NCBI RefSeq assembly: GCF_030362815.1
Contig: NZ_JAUCGR010000002.1
Location: forward strand, 496,001 to 560,000
Length of the DNA stretch: 64,000 bases
Reading direction: 5' to 3'
Origin: Cellulomonas edaphi
GTDB lineage: Bacteria; Actinomycetota; Actinomycetes; Actinomycetales; Cellulomonadaceae
Shown: piece after piece, positions 44,725 to 53,698 of the stretch
Layout: every line of letters begins with the position of its first letter
Numbering within the stretch: the first letter of the stretch is position 1
The notes under the pieces: model-generated
What the model was told of the DNA's origin: nothing
The model's input: the letters and a program-made list of their open reading frames with translations, nothing else
Database searches by the model: none
Translations under genes and position numbers: made by a program

Positions 44725-46179
44725 ATGACGCTGCACGAGCTCCCGACGGACCGCCGCATCGGGGGTGCGCGTCTGCGCACCGTGCTCGGCGCGTGGCATC
44801 GGCCCGGCTCGTCCTACGTCGCCCTCGCGGACGCCCTGCGAGCGGCAGTCCTGTCCGGGGCGATCCCGCTGAGCACACGTCTGCCCAGCGAGCGGGAGCT
44901 CGCCGAGTCGGTGAACGTCTCGCGGACCACGACCACCGCCGCCTACGGCCTGCTGCGCGACGAGGGCTACCTGGTCAGCCGCCGCGGCTCCGGCACGGTC
45001 ACGACGCTGCCCGACGGACCCGGCCGGCGCCCGGCGCTTCCGACGGCGGGCAGCGACCACGACCTGGTCGACCTCTCCATCGCGGCTCCGTCGGCCCCGT
45101 CGTGCCTGCATGCCGCCTACCTTGCCGCACTCGACTGCCTGCCGCGCCACCTCGAGTCCTCCGGCTACGCCCCCCTGGGCCTGGCGACGCTGCGCGAGGC
45201 GATCGCCGACTGGTATGTCCGCCGGGGGACGCCGACCACGCCCGACCAGATCCTCGTGACGACCGGTGCCCAGCACGCCATCCACCTGCTCGTGTCCGCG
45301 CAGGCCGGGCCCGGAGACCGAGTGGTCGTCGAGCACCCCACCTACCCGCACGCGATCGAGGCGGTCCGGGCCGTGGGCGCCAGACCCGTGCCCGTGCCGG
45401 CCGGCATCGGTGGGCTCGACCTCGACCTGCTCGAGTCGACCCTGCGGCAGACGGCGCCGCGCCTGGTCTACCTGATCCCCGACCACCGGAACCCGACCGG
45501 GACCAGCCTGTCGTCCGACGAGCGCGAGCGGGTGCGCTCGATGGCGCGCCGGTACCGCACCATGATCGTCGGCGACGAGGTGCTGACGGAGCTGACGATG
45601 GACGGGCCCGCGCCCGAGTCCTTCGCAGGCGACGGCTCCTCGAGCGGGCACGTGGTCTCGATCGGCTCCGCGTCCAAGTCGTTCTGGGGCGGGCTGCGCG
45701 TGGGGTGGGTCCGAGCGCACCCGGACGTCGTCGCGCGTCTGGCGGCGACCCGTGGCCACATCGACATCGCGACCGCCACGCTGGAGCAGCTCGTGACCAC
45801 CCAGCTGCTCCTCGACGAGGACGGCACGCTCCAGCGCCGGCGCGCCGAGCTGCGGGAGCGCCGCGACCACCTGGTCGGCCTGCTGCGCGACCGGCTGCCC
45901 ACGTGGGAGACCCCGGTGCCACGCGGCGGTCTGGCGCTGTGGGTCGACCTCGGCGTACCCGCCTCCTCTGCCCTGGCCGCGCTCGCGCCGCGGTTCGGCG
46001 TGCGGGTCGCGCCGGGGCCCGCGTTCGCCGTGGACGGCAGCTTCGAGCGCAACCTGCGCATCCCGTTCAGCGAAGCCCCCGACACCCTGGCGCGCGCCGT
46101 GGACGGCCTCGCGCAGGCCTGGGACGCACTGGGCGTGTCGGCTCCGGGGCAGGCCCCGGCGAGCCGGATGGTGGTCTAG
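44725..46179 (+). CDS. MocR/YczR-family PLP-dependent transcriptional regulator
   Basis: A 484-aa protein: an N-terminal GntR winged helix (about 30-95, LPSERELAESVNVSRTTTTA) joined by a linker to an aminotransferase-like domain (about 120-480). Lys318 in IGSASKSFWGGLRVGW is the PLP-anchoring residue and DHRNPTG is the cofactor motif. MocR proteins of this type control a divergent membrane protein; here the partner is the YczE-like gene. The inducer is likely PLP-linked but is unproven. Confidence 0.92.
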   Translation: MTLHELPTDRRIGGARLRTVLGAWHRPGSSYVALADALRAAVLSGAIPLSTRLPSERELAESVNVSRTTTTAAYGLLRDEGYLVSRRGSGTVTTLPDGPGRRPALPTAGSDHDLVDLSIAAPSAPSCLHAAYLAALDCLPRHLESSGYAPLGLATLREAIADWYVRRGTPTTPDQILVTTGAQHAIHLLVSAQAGPGDRVVVEHPTYPHAIEAVRAVGARPVPVPAGIGGLDLDLLESTLRQTAPRLVYLIPDHRNPTGTSLSSDERERVRSMARRYRTMIVGDEVLTELTMDGPAPESFAGDGSSSGHVVSIGSASKSFWGGLRVGWVRAHPDVVARLAATRGHIDIATATLEQLVTTQLLLDEDGTLQRRRAELRERRDHLVGLLRDRLPTWETPVPRGGLALWVDLGVPASSALAALAPRFGVRVAPGPAFAVDGSFERNLRIPFSEAPDTLARAVDGLAQAWDALGVSAPGQAPASRMVV

Positions 46180-46182
46180 GCG

Positions 46183-46383
46183 TCAGCCCTGCGGCAGGTC
46201 GATCGGCGCGGTCGCCGGCTCGCCCTGGTGCAGGAGGGTCGCACGCGTCACGCCACGCGCGGCCAGCGCGCGCCAGCTCTCGCCCACCCACTGCTCCGCG
46301 TCGTACTGCGTGGAGAAGACCGGGCTCACCGGCTGGTCTGTCCCACCCTCGAGGAGCCATTCCCACTGCGGCCGGAGCGCCAT
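46183..46383 (-). CDS. Small conserved hypothetical protein coupled to pyrD
   Basis: A 66-aa soluble protein (FSTQYDAEQWVGESWRALAARGV). Its ATG at 46383 overlaps the pyrD stop (TGATG), so it is translated from the same message. Its C-terminus reaches within 3 bases of the MocR gene stop. No family recognised; the length and coupling make it a likely real gene. Confidence 0.65.
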   Translation of the reverse strand: MALRPQWEWLLEGGTDQPVSPVFSTQYDAEQWVGESWRALAARGVTRATLLHQGEPATAPIDLPQG

Positions 46384-47432
46384 CAGGCCACCTGCTCCCG
46401 TGCCGCGGCATCGCGCGCGAGCGCCCGCCCGATGCGGGAGGCCCAGAGCGGACCGCCGTAGATGAACCCGGTGTACCCCTGCACGAGCGTGGCGCCGACG
46501 GCCAGGTACTCACGCGCGTCGGCCGCCGTGCTGATGCCGCCGACGCCGATGATCACGGCGTCGGGCCCGAGCCGGTTGCGCAGCCGGGCGACGACGTCCA
46601 GACCGCGCTCCAGCACGGGCGGGCCGGACAGGCCGCCCGGGCCCAGGTCGTGGGCGATCGTGGTGTTGACCGCGACCACGCCGTCGAGGCCGAGCTCGGC
46701 GGCCAGCTCGGCCACCGCGTCGACGTCCTCGTCGGTCAGGTCCGGCGCGATCTTGACCAGGAGCGGGACGGGGGGTCGGCCGACGACCGTGGTCGCCTCG
46801 TCGGCCGCGACGCGCGTCGCTTGCAGGATCGGCCGCAGCGCCTCGACGGACTGCAGGTCGCGCAGGCCGGGGGTGTTCGGCGAGGACACGTTGACCACGA
46901 GGTAGTCGGCGAAGGGGGCCAGGCGTGCCGCGCTCGTCGCGTAGTCGTCGGCGGCCCGCTCGGGCGGCGTGACCTTCGTCTTGCCGATGTTCACGCCGAT
47001 CACCAGCCGGCGTCCGTGGCGCGTCGCGCGTAGCGCGCGGAGCCGTTCGGCGACCGCGGCCGAGCCCTCGTTGTTGAAGCCCATCCGGTTGCGCAGCGCC
47101 CGCTGGTCGAGCACGCGCCACAGCCGGGGCTGCTCGTTGCCGGGCTGTCCCTGCGCCGTGACCGTGCCGACCTCCACGAAGCCGAACCCCAGCATCGTGA
47201 GTCCCGCGATGCCGCGCGCGTCCTTGTCGAACCCCGCGGCCACGCCGAACGGCGACGCGAACCCGCGGCCGAACACCCGAACGCCTCCGACGGCGGGAGG
47301 CTTCAGCACGCCCTCGACCACGTCGCGGAGCAGCGGGACCCGGCTCACGCCACGGATCAGGCCGAAGGCGACCTCGTGGGCCCGTTCGGGGTCCATGCGG
47401 CGGAACACGACGTCGAACAGGAGGCGGTACAC
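46383..47432 (-). CDS. pyrD: Dihydroorotate dehydrogenase (quinone), class 2
   Basis: A 349-aa membrane-associated flavoprotein of pyrimidine synthesis that oxidises dihydroorotate and passes electrons to quinone. It has the class 2 N-terminal helix extension, GFDKDARGIAGLTMLGFGF, GVNIGKTKVTP (FMN/substrate), NVSSPNTPGLR (active-site Ser loop), and IIGVGGISTAADAREYL. GTG start at 47432. It is transcribed with the 66-aa gene downstream. Confidence 0.95.
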   Translation of the reverse strand: MYRLLFDVVFRRMDPERAHEVAFGLIRGVSRVPLLRDVVEGVLKPPAVGGVRVFGRGFASPFGVAAGFDKDARGIAGLTMLGFGFVEVGTVTAQGQPGNEQPRLWRVLDQRALRNRMGFNNEGSAAVAERLRALRATRHGRRLVIGVNIGKTKVTPPERAADDYATSAARLAPFADYLVVNVSSPNTPGLRDLQSVEALRPILQATRVAADEATTVVGRPPVPLLVKIAPDLTDEDVDAVAELAAELGLDGVVAVNTTIAHDLGPGGLSGPPVLERGLDVVARLRNRLGPDAVIIGVGGISTAADAREYLAVGATLVQGYTGFIYGGPLWASRIGRALARDAAAREQVA

Positions 47433-47436
47433 GGAT

Positions 47437-47883
47437 TCACCCTACGGTGGGCGCGTCCTCGTCCGGGGAGCTGTCCGCGGACGACGACCCGGACTCCTCG
47501 CGACCAGTGCGGCGGAGCCACCAGATGCCCAGGAACGGCAGGACGAGCGGGATGTAGCCGTAGCCCGCGCCGAAGCCGGACCAGACGGTCTCGTCGGGGA
47601 ACTCCCCCACGTCGACGAGGGACAGCGTGCCCACGGTGATCACCCCGACCAGCTCGACGAGCACCGCGGCCCACGCGAGCGAGCGCCGGTTGGTCGCGAG
47701 CGCGATCGTCGCGACCAGGTAGACGACGCCCGCCAGCAGGGAGAGCAGGTAGGCGAGGGGCGCGTCGGAGAGCTTGGTCGCCACCTGGTAGATGCCGCGG
47801 GCCGTCGCGGCCAGCGCGAGGATGCCGTAGATCGCGACGAGCAGGCGGCCGGGGCCGGTGCCGGTGGGGCGCGTGGTGGTCAC
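47437..47883 (-). CDS. Conserved membrane protein (four TM helices)
   Basis: A 148-aa protein with four predicted TM helices (LLVAIYGILALAATARGIY; LAYLLSLLAGVVYLVATIAL; LAWAAVLVELVGVITVGTLS; GYIPLVLPFLGIWWL) and an acidic C-terminal tail. No named family. The GTG at 47883 overlaps the stop of the upstream membrane protein (GTGA), so the pair is one unit ahead of pyrD. Confidence 0.75.
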   Translation of the reverse strand: MTTTRPTGTGPGRLLVAIYGILALAATARGIYQVATKLSDAPLAYLLSLLAGVVYLVATIALATNRRSLAWAAVLVELVGVITVGTLSLVDVGEFPDETVWSGFGAGYGYIPLVLPFLGIWWLRRTGREESGSSSADSSPDEDAPTVG

Positions 47884-48239
47884 AGGTTCTCCCAGATCTG
47901 CCAGAGCCGGAACTCCAGGAAGCCGACGGTGACGGCCGCGACGAGCAGCACCACCGAGCTCCACCTCGTCCGCTCGGCGAAGGCCCACGCGGCGGCGATG
48001 GGCAGGACGATCAGCTGCGTGACGACGTAGCCCCAGAAGAGCGCGGCATCGACGTCGTGGTCGCCGACGACGAGCATCACGGCCGCAATCACCGCTTGCA
48101 CCAGCAGCACGGCCTCGATCACGGCGCCGCCCCACAGCTGGCGCAGGACGACCGCGCGGTCGGCGACGACGAACCACGCCGCCCAGCCGGCGAGCGCGAG
48201 GCACAGGACGCCGACCAGCAGCGCGACGGGCACGATCAC
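47880..48239 (-). CDS. Conserved membrane protein (three to four TM helices)
   Basis: A 119-aa hydrophobic protein (VALLVGVLCLALAGWAAWFV; AVIEAVLLVQAVIAAVMLVV; YVVTQLIVLPIAAAWAFAE; VVLLVAAVTVGFLEFRLWQI). It is divergent from the aminopeptidase gene (49-bp gap). GTG at 48239 is taken as start, with a second GTG two codons in. Probably forms a complex or pathway with the overlapping membrane gene downstream; function unknown. Confidence 0.72.
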   Translation of the reverse strand: MIVPVALLVGVLCLALAGWAAWFVVADRAVVLRQLWGGAVIEAVLLVQAVIAAVMLVVGDHDVDAALFWGYVVTQLIVLPIAAAWAFAERTRWSSVVLLVAAVTVGFLEFRLWQIWENL

Positions 48240-48288
48240 GAGGCCCCACCGTACCGGGGCACCGCGGGCCCCGGACTACCATCGACGC

Positions 48289-49749
48289 GTGATCTCGCTG
48301 ACGTCGAAGAACCCCGCCCGCCTGTCCGTCGATGCCGTCGTGCTCGCCGTCTCCGCGTCCGGCGACACGGTCACGCCGCTCGCGGCCGAGTGGCTCCCCG
48401 CCGAGCTCTCGCGCCTGCTGAGCAAGGATGCCGCCGCGCTCGGCATCACGGGCGCGGTCGACGAGGTGCGCCGCGTCCCGGGCCTCGGGCTCAACGCCCC
48501 CGTGCTGGTCGTCACCGGTGTGGGCGCGGGCGCGGTCACACCCGAGGCGCTGCGGCGCGCGGCGGGGGCGGCCACGCGCGAGCTGGCCGGCTCCTCCTCG
48601 GTCGCGCTCGCGCTGCCCGCCTCCGACGCGGTCGAGGTGGCCGCCGTCGCCGAGGGCGCCCTGCTCGGTGCCTACGCCTACACGCGCTACAGCGAGGGCA
48701 AGCCCGCCGTCGCCACCGTCGAGCTGGTCACCGACCGCGTCCGCGACCGGGCCGCCAAGGACGCCGTCGCGCGGGCGGAGATCGTCGCGGCCGCCGTCCA
48801 CGCCACCCGCGACCTCGTGAACACCGCTCCCAACGACCTGTACCCGGCGGCGTTCGCCGACCTGGCCAAGGCCGCCGCGAAGGACGCCAAGGGCGTCAAG
48901 GTCTCGGTCCTCGACGAGAAGGCGCTCGCCTCGGGCGGCTACGGCGGCCTCATCGGCGTCGGCCAGGGCTCCGCGCGCGGACCTCGCCTGGTCAAGGTGT
49001 CCTACTCCCCCTCGCGTCCGACGGCCACCGTGGCGCTCGTCGGCAAGGGCATCACCTTCGACTCGGGCGGGATCAGCATCAAGCCCGCTGCCGGCATGGA
49101 GGCGATGAAGTCCGACATGGCCGGCGCTGCCGCGGTGCTGCACACGGTCGTCGCGGCTGCTCGCCTCGAGCTGCCGGTCGCCGTCACCGGCTGGCTCTGC
49201 CTCGCCGAGAACATGCCGTCCGGGACGGCCCAGCGTCCGTCGGACGTCATCACGATCCGCGGCGGCAAGACGGTCGAGGTCCTCAACACGGACGCCGAGG
49301 GACGCCTGGTGATGGCCGACGGCCTCGTCGCCGCCGTCGAGGAGAAGCCCGACGTGGTTCTCGACATCGCGACGCTCACCGGCGCGCAGATGGTCGCGCT
49401 CGGCTACCGCGTGTCGGCGGTCATGGGCTCCGACGACGTCCGCGACGAGGTCGTCGACGCCGCCGAGGCCACGGGTGAGCAGTTCTGGCCGATGCCGCTG
49501 CCCGCCGAGCTTCTCGCCGGCCTGAAGTCGAAGGTGGCCGACCTGGCCAACATCGGCGACCGGTTCGGCGGCATGCTGACCGCGGGCGTGTTCCTGCGTG
49601 AGTTCGTGGGCTCGACGCCGTGGGCACACCTCGACATCGCCGGTCCGTCGTTCAACGAGAAGGGCGCGCACGGGTACACGCCCGTCGGCGGCACCGGCGT
49701 GGGCGTGCGGACGCTGCTGGGCTTCATCGAGGCGCGCGCCGGGCGCTGA
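48289..49749 (+). CDS. pepA: Leucyl aminopeptidase (M17)
   Basis: A 486-aa two-domain cytosolic aminopeptidase with two metal ions. The C-terminal catalytic domain shows VGKGITFDSGGISIKP (Lys and Asp ligands), KSDMAGAA, and NTDAEGRLVMADGL (Asp/Glu ligands, bicarbonate Arg). The N-terminal macro-like domain is more variable. GTG start at 48289. It matches pepB (Rv2213) position. Confidence 0.95.
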   Translation: MISLTSKNPARLSVDAVVLAVSASGDTVTPLAAEWLPAELSRLLSKDAAALGITGAVDEVRRVPGLGLNAPVLVVTGVGAGAVTPEALRRAAGAATRELAGSSSVALALPASDAVEVAAVAEGALLGAYAYTRYSEGKPAVATVELVTDRVRDRAAKDAVARAEIVAAAVHATRDLVNTAPNDLYPAAFADLAKAAAKDAKGVKVSVLDEKALASGGYGGLIGVGQGSARGPRLVKVSYSPSRPTATVALVGKGITFDSGGISIKPAAGMEAMKSDMAGAAAVLHTVVAAARLELPVAVTGWLCLAENMPSGTAQRPSDVITIRGGKTVEVLNTDAEGRLVMADGLVAAVEEKPDVVLDIATLTGAQMVALGYRVSAVMGSDDVRDEVVDAAEATGEQFWPMPLPAELLAGLKSKVADLANIGDRFGGMLTAGVFLREFVGSTPWAHLDIAGPSFNEKGAHGYTPVGGTGVGVRTLLGFIEARAGR

Positions 49750-49782
49750 CGCCCCGGCCCCGGGCGCGTCACGCTGCCCGGC

Positions 49783-50127
49783 CTAGACGATGTTGCGCCG
49801 GCGCTCGATCTTCTGCCGCGCGTTGTAGTCCCGGACGCGCTGGGGATAGCCCGTGCGCTGCACGTCGTAGGCCGGGATGCCCAGCTTCTGCGCCAGCTGG
49901 GCGGCCGTCCGCGCGTCGGGCACCCGCCGGCGCGTCCACTCCCCGTCCGTGGCGACGAGCATCACGGTGGTCTGGGTGACGTTCGTGACGGGCTCGATGT
50001 ACGCCTCGACGCCCACGCGTGTCTGCACGAAGTCGGTCAGGTGGGCCAGCGTCGCGTCGCGCGCGGCGGAGTCGCTCGGCTCGGTGTCGGCGGCCGGCTT
50101 CGAACGACGGCGGGAGAACAGGCCCAT
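49783..50127 (-). CDS. Conserved hypothetical protein
   Basis: A 114-aa protein with a basic N-terminus (MGLFSRRRSKP), a core of about 85 residues (LTDFVQTRVGVEAYIEPVTNVTQTTVMLVATDGEWTRRRV, mixed alpha/beta) and a basic tail (ARQKIERRRNIV). Small proteins of this type recur next to lpd/dlaT genes in Actinobacteria, as I recall. Function unknown. The divergent lpdA gene is 193 bp away. Confidence 0.7.
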   Translation of the reverse strand: MGLFSRRRSKPAADTEPSDSAARDATLAHLTDFVQTRVGVEAYIEPVTNVTQTTVMLVATDGEWTRRRVPDARTAAQLAQKLGIPAYDVQRTGYPQRVRDYNARQKIERRRNIV

Positions 50128-50267
50128 GGGTCCCGAGGTTAGCCGCGTCGTGCCCGGCCATGGGGCGGATCGGCAACCTCGACCTTGGTCATGGGATGAC
50201 TGTTCCGAGAGTCACACACTCCGACGTGCGCTCCAGTTAGTGACCCGGGTGCTGTGATGACAAGATG

Positions 50268-50303
50268 GCAGGCGAACTCCAGACCACACGTCTGTTCGCC
50301 TGC
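50268..50303 (+). promoter_or_regulatory. Leader hairpin upstream of lpdA
   Basis: 10-bp perfect stem GCAGGCGAAC/GTTCGCCTGC continued, after a 3-nt bulge, by AGAC/GTCT with a 5-nt loop. It ends 5 bases before the SD (GAGGAG, 50308-50313) of lpdA, so it could tune ribosome access or be an operator. Confidence 0.55.
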
Positions 50304-50320
50304 GCATGAGGAGCCTGCAC

Positions 50321-51706
50321 GTGGCCGACACCAACGGCACCGCTTTCGACATCGTCGTCCTGGGAGCGGGGAGCGGCGGTTACGCCGCCGCCCTGCGAGC
50401 CGCCCAGCTCGGGAAGAACGTCGCCCTGATCGAGGCCGGGAAGGTGGGCGGCACCTGCTTGCACAGCGGCTGCATCCCCACCAAGGCCCTGCTGCACGCG
50501 GCCGAGCTGGCCGACAACGCCCGCGAGGGTGAGCACTTCGGTGTGCACACCACGCTCGAGCGCATCGACATGGCCGGCGTGAACCAGTACAAGGACACCG
50601 TGATCGGCGGCCTCTACAAGGGGCTGCAGGGACTGATCAAGTCGCGCAAGATCACCGTCGTCGAGGGCTACGGCAAGCTCGTCGGCCCCAACGCCGTCGA
50701 GGTGGACGGCCAGACGTACACGGGCGAGCACATCGTCCTCGCGACCGGCTCGTACGCCCGTTCGCTGCCCGGCCTCGAGATCGGCGGCCGCGTGATCACG
50801 TCCGACCAGGCGCTCCAGCTCGACTGGGTCCCCCAGTCGGTGATCGTCCTGGGCGGCGGGGTCATCGGGTCGGAGTTCGCGAGCGTCTGGAAGTCGTTCG
50901 GCGCGGACGTCACGATCATCGAGGCCCTCCCGCACCTGGTCCCGAACGAGGACGAGGCGCTGTCCAAGGCGTTCGAGCGCGCGTTCCGCAAGCGCGGCAT
51001 CAAGTTCAACCTGGGCGTGCGGTTCTCCGGCGTCACGCAGGACGACAACGGCGTGCACGTCTCGCTCGAGGACGGCAAGACCTTCGACGCCGACCTCATG
51101 CTGGTCGCCGTCGGCCGCGGCCCGAGCACCAGCGGCATCGGGTACGAGGAGCAGGGCATCACGCTCGACCGCGGGTTCGTCATCACGGACGAGAAGCTGC
51201 ACACGGGCGTCGCGAACATCTGGGCCGTCGGCGACATCGTCCCCGGCCTGCAGCTCGCGCACCGCGGCTTCGCGCAGGGCATCTTCGTCGCCGAGCAGAT
51301 CGCCGGCCTCAACCCGGCGCCCATCGTCGAGTCCGGCATCCCGCGCGTGACGTACTCCGAGCCCGAGGTCGCCTCGGTGGGTCTCACGGAGGCTCGCGCC
51401 AAGGAGGTTCATGGCGAGGACGGCATCGAGACGCTCGAGTACAACCTCGGCGGCAACGGCAAGTCCAAGATCCTGGGCACGCAGGGCTTCGTGAAGCTCG
51501 TGCGCCAGAAGGACGGACCCGTCGTCGGCGTCCACATGATCGGCGCGCGCGTCGGCGAGCTCATCGGAGAGGGCCAGCTCATCGTGAACTGGGAGGCCTA
51601 CCCCGAGGACGTCGCCGCGCTCGTGCACGCCCACCCCACGCAGAACGAGGCTCTCGGCGAGGCGCACCTGGCGCTCGCCGGCAAGCCGCTGCACGCCCAC
51701 AACTGA
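50321..51706 (+). CDS. lpdA: Dihydrolipoyl dehydrogenase (E3)
   Basis: A 461-aa FAD/NAD disulfide oxidoreductase that reoxidises lipoamide on the 2-oxoacid dehydrogenase E2. FAD motif LGAGSGGYAAALRAA, redox pair GGTCLHSGCIP, NAD motif VLGGGVIGSEFASVW, and active His-Glu in HAHPTQNEALGEA. The GTG at 50321 is chosen: GAGGAG lies 7 nt upstream, whereas the ATG at 50306 overlaps that SD. Immediately followed by the E2 gene (27-base gap). Confidence 0.95.
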   Translation: MADTNGTAFDIVVLGAGSGGYAAALRAAQLGKNVALIEAGKVGGTCLHSGCIPTKALLHAAELADNAREGEHFGVHTTLERIDMAGVNQYKDTVIGGLYKGLQGLIKSRKITVVEGYGKLVGPNAVEVDGQTYTGEHIVLATGSYARSLPGLEIGGRVITSDQALQLDWVPQSVIVLGGGVIGSEFASVWKSFGADVTIIEALPHLVPNEDEALSKAFERAFRKRGIKFNLGVRFSGVTQDDNGVHVSLEDGKTFDADLMLVAVGRGPSTSGIGYEEQGITLDRGFVITDEKLHTGVANIWAVGDIVPGLQLAHRGFAQGIFVAEQIAGLNPAPIVESGIPRVTYSEPEVASVGLTEARAKEVHGEDGIETLEYNLGGNGKSKILGTQGFVKLVRQKDGPVVGVHMIGARVGELIGEGQLIVNWEAYPEDVAALVHAHPTQNEALGEAHLALAGKPLHAHN

Positions 51707-51733
51707 CCCAGGATCAAAGGAGACGACGCGGTC

Positions 51734-53623
51734 ATGTCCGACAACGTGCAGCTTCCCGCACTCGGTGAGTCCGTCACCGAGGGCACCGTCACCCGCTGGC
51801 TGAAGAACGTCGGTGACACCATCGAGGTCGACGAGCCCCTGCTCGAGATCTCGACCGACAAGGTCGACACCGAGATCCCCTCGCCCTTCGCGGGTGTGCT
51901 CGAGCAGATCCTGGTCCAGGAGGACGAGACCGTCGAGGTCGGCGCCACCCTGGCCGTGATCGGCTCGGGCGAGGGCGCTGGCTCCGCCGAGTCCGCGCCG
52001 GCCGCCGAGCAGGCCGAGCAGCAGGCGCCGGCCGAGCAGGAGGCGCCCGCCGAGCAGGCTCCCGTCGAGGAGTCCGCGGCCGAGGCGACGCCCGCGCAGC
52101 AGTCCCCCGAGCAGCACGAGGAGGCCGCGCCGGCCGCCTCGAGCTCGTCGGGTGCGGAGGCGGGTTCCGACTCGGGCGCCGGTTCGGGCGGGACGGGCGA
52201 GAACGTCACGCTCCCCGCGCTGGGTGAGTCGGTCACCGAGGGCACGGTCACGCGCTGGCTCAAGGCCGTCGGCGACTCCGTCGAGGTCGACGAGCCCTTG
52301 CTCGAGATCTCCACCGACAAGGTCGACACCGAGATCCCGTCGCCGTTCGCCGGCACGCTGCAGCAGATCCTCGTGCAGGAGGACGAGACGGTCGAGGTCG
52401 GTGCGGTGCTGGCCGTCATCGGCTCCGGCAGCGGGGCCCCCGCGGCCTCCGCTCCGGCCGCGGAGCCCGCGGCGCAGGAGGCGCCCGAGCAGCCCGCGCC
52501 CGCCGCCGCTCCGCAGGCGACGCCCGAGCCGCAGACCACGCCCGAGCCGCAGACCGCGCCCGAGCCCGCCGCCGAGCAGGAGTCCGCCCAGGCGGCTCCC
52601 GCCCCGGTGTCGGCAACCCCGGCGCCCGTCCCCGCGTCCCCGGCGCCCGCTCCGGCTGCCGCACCCGCAGCGCCCGCGGCGAGCGGTTCCTACCTGACAC
52701 CCCTCGTGCGCAAGCTGGCCAGCGAGAAGGGCGTGGACGTCGCGACCCTGACCGGCACCGGCGTCGGCGGCCGGATCCGCAAGGAGGACGTGCTGGAGGC
52801 AGCCGCCAAGGCCGAGGCCGCCGCCAAGGCGAAGGAGGCCGCCGCGGCCACGCCTGCAGCGGCGCCCGCCGCTGCGAAGCCGGCGGCCGTCCCGTCGGTC
52901 TCGCCCCTGCGGGGCACCACCGAGAAGGCCAGCCGGCTGCGCCAGATCATCGCCGAGCGGATGGTCGACGCCCTGCACTCGCAGGCGCAGCTCACCACGG
53001 TCGTCGAGGTGGACGTCACCAAGGTGGCCCGCCTGCGCGCCCGCGCCAAGAACGACTTCAAGGCTCGCGAGAGCGTCAACCTGACGTTCCTGCCGTTCTT
53101 CGTGCTGGCCGCGATCGAGGGCCTCAAGGCCTACCCCAAGATCAACGGGGTGCTCGAGGGCAACCAGATCACGTACCACGGCCAGGAGAACGTGGGCATC
53201 GCGGTCGACACCGAGCGCGGTCTGCTCGTGCCCGTCATCCGTGACGCCGGTGACCTGAACCTGGCCGGTCTGTCGCGCAAGATCGTGGACCTCGCCGGTC
53301 GCACGCGCGACAACAAGGTCACGCCCGACGAGCTGAGCGGCGCCACGTTCACGGTGACCAACACCGGCTCGGGCGGCGCGATCATCGACACGCCCATCGT
53401 CCCCGGTGGCACGTCCGCCATCCTGGGCACCGGGGCGATCGTCAAGCGCCCCGTGGTCATCACGGACGCGGACGGTGCCGAGGTCATCGCCATCCGCTCC
53501 ATGTGCTACCTCTCGCTGTCCTACGACCACCGGCTCGTGGACGGGGCAGACGCCTCGCGCTACCTGTCCGCGGTCAAGGCCCGCATCGAGGAAGGTGCGT
53601 TCGAGTCCGAGCTCGGGCTCTGA
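51734..53623 (+). CDS. sucB: 2-oxoacid dehydrogenase E2 (dihydrolipoyl acyltransferase), two lipoyl domains
   Basis: A 629-aa E2: lipoyl domain 1 (1-76, ISTDKVDT, Lys about 43), an Ala/Glu/Pro linker, a nearly identical lipoyl domain 2 (about 157-232), a Pro/Ala-rich linker, the E3-binding domain (about 319-355, [14 protein letters not shown]), and the catalytic domain (about 396-629, [11 protein letters not shown] with the catalytic His). In Actinobacteria this protein often serves pyruvate and 2-oxoglutarate dehydrogenases alike; which it does here is not settled. RBS AAAGGAGA. With lpdA it forms an operon. Confidence 0.93.
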   Translation: MSDNVQLPALGESVTEGTVTRWLKNVGDTIEVDEPLLEISTDKVDTEIPSPFAGVLEQILVQEDETVEVGATLAVIGSGEGAGSAESAPAAEQAEQQAPAEQEAPAEQAPVEESAAEATPAQQSPEQHEEAAPAASSSSGAEAGSDSGAGSGGTGENVTLPALGESVTEGTVTRWLKAVGDSVEVDEPLLEISTDKVDTEIPSPFAGTLQQILVQEDETVEVGAVLAVIGSGSGAPAASAPAAEPAAQEAPEQPAPAAAPQATPEPQTTPEPQTAPEPAAEQESAQAAPAPVSATPAPVPASPAPAPAAAPAAPAASGSYLTPLVRKLASEKGVDVATLTGTGVGGRIRKEDVLEAAAKAEAAAKAKEAAAATPAAAPAAAKPAAVPSVSPLRGTTEKASRLRQIIAERMVDALHSQAQLTTVVEVDVTKVARLRARAKNDFKARESVNLTFLPFFVLAAIEGLKAYPKINGVLEGNQITYHGQENVGIAVDTERGLLVPVIRDAGDLNLAGLSRKIVDLAGRTRDNKVTPDELSGATFTVTNTGSGGAIIDTPIVPGGTSAILGTGAIVKRPVVITDADGAEVIAIRSMCYLSLSYDHRLVDGADASRYLSAVKARIEEGAFESELGL

Positions 53624-53636
53624 CGTCTCACGCTCC

Positions 53637-53669
53637 GCGCCCCCGGACCGCTCGTCGGTCCGGGGGCGC
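53637..53669 (+). terminator. Terminator of lpdA-sucB
   Basis: Perfect 13-bp stem GCGCCCCCGGACC/GGTCCGGGGGCGC, 7-nt loop, 13 bases after the sucB stop. Confidence 0.85.
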
Positions 53670-53698
53670 CGTGCGTCCGACGCCCGTAGGGTGACTCG

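Noticed and set aside
50306..50320. ATG start of lpdA at 50306
   Set aside because: It overlaps the GAGGAG SD that serves the GTG at 50321, and conserved E3 sequence begins after that GTG.
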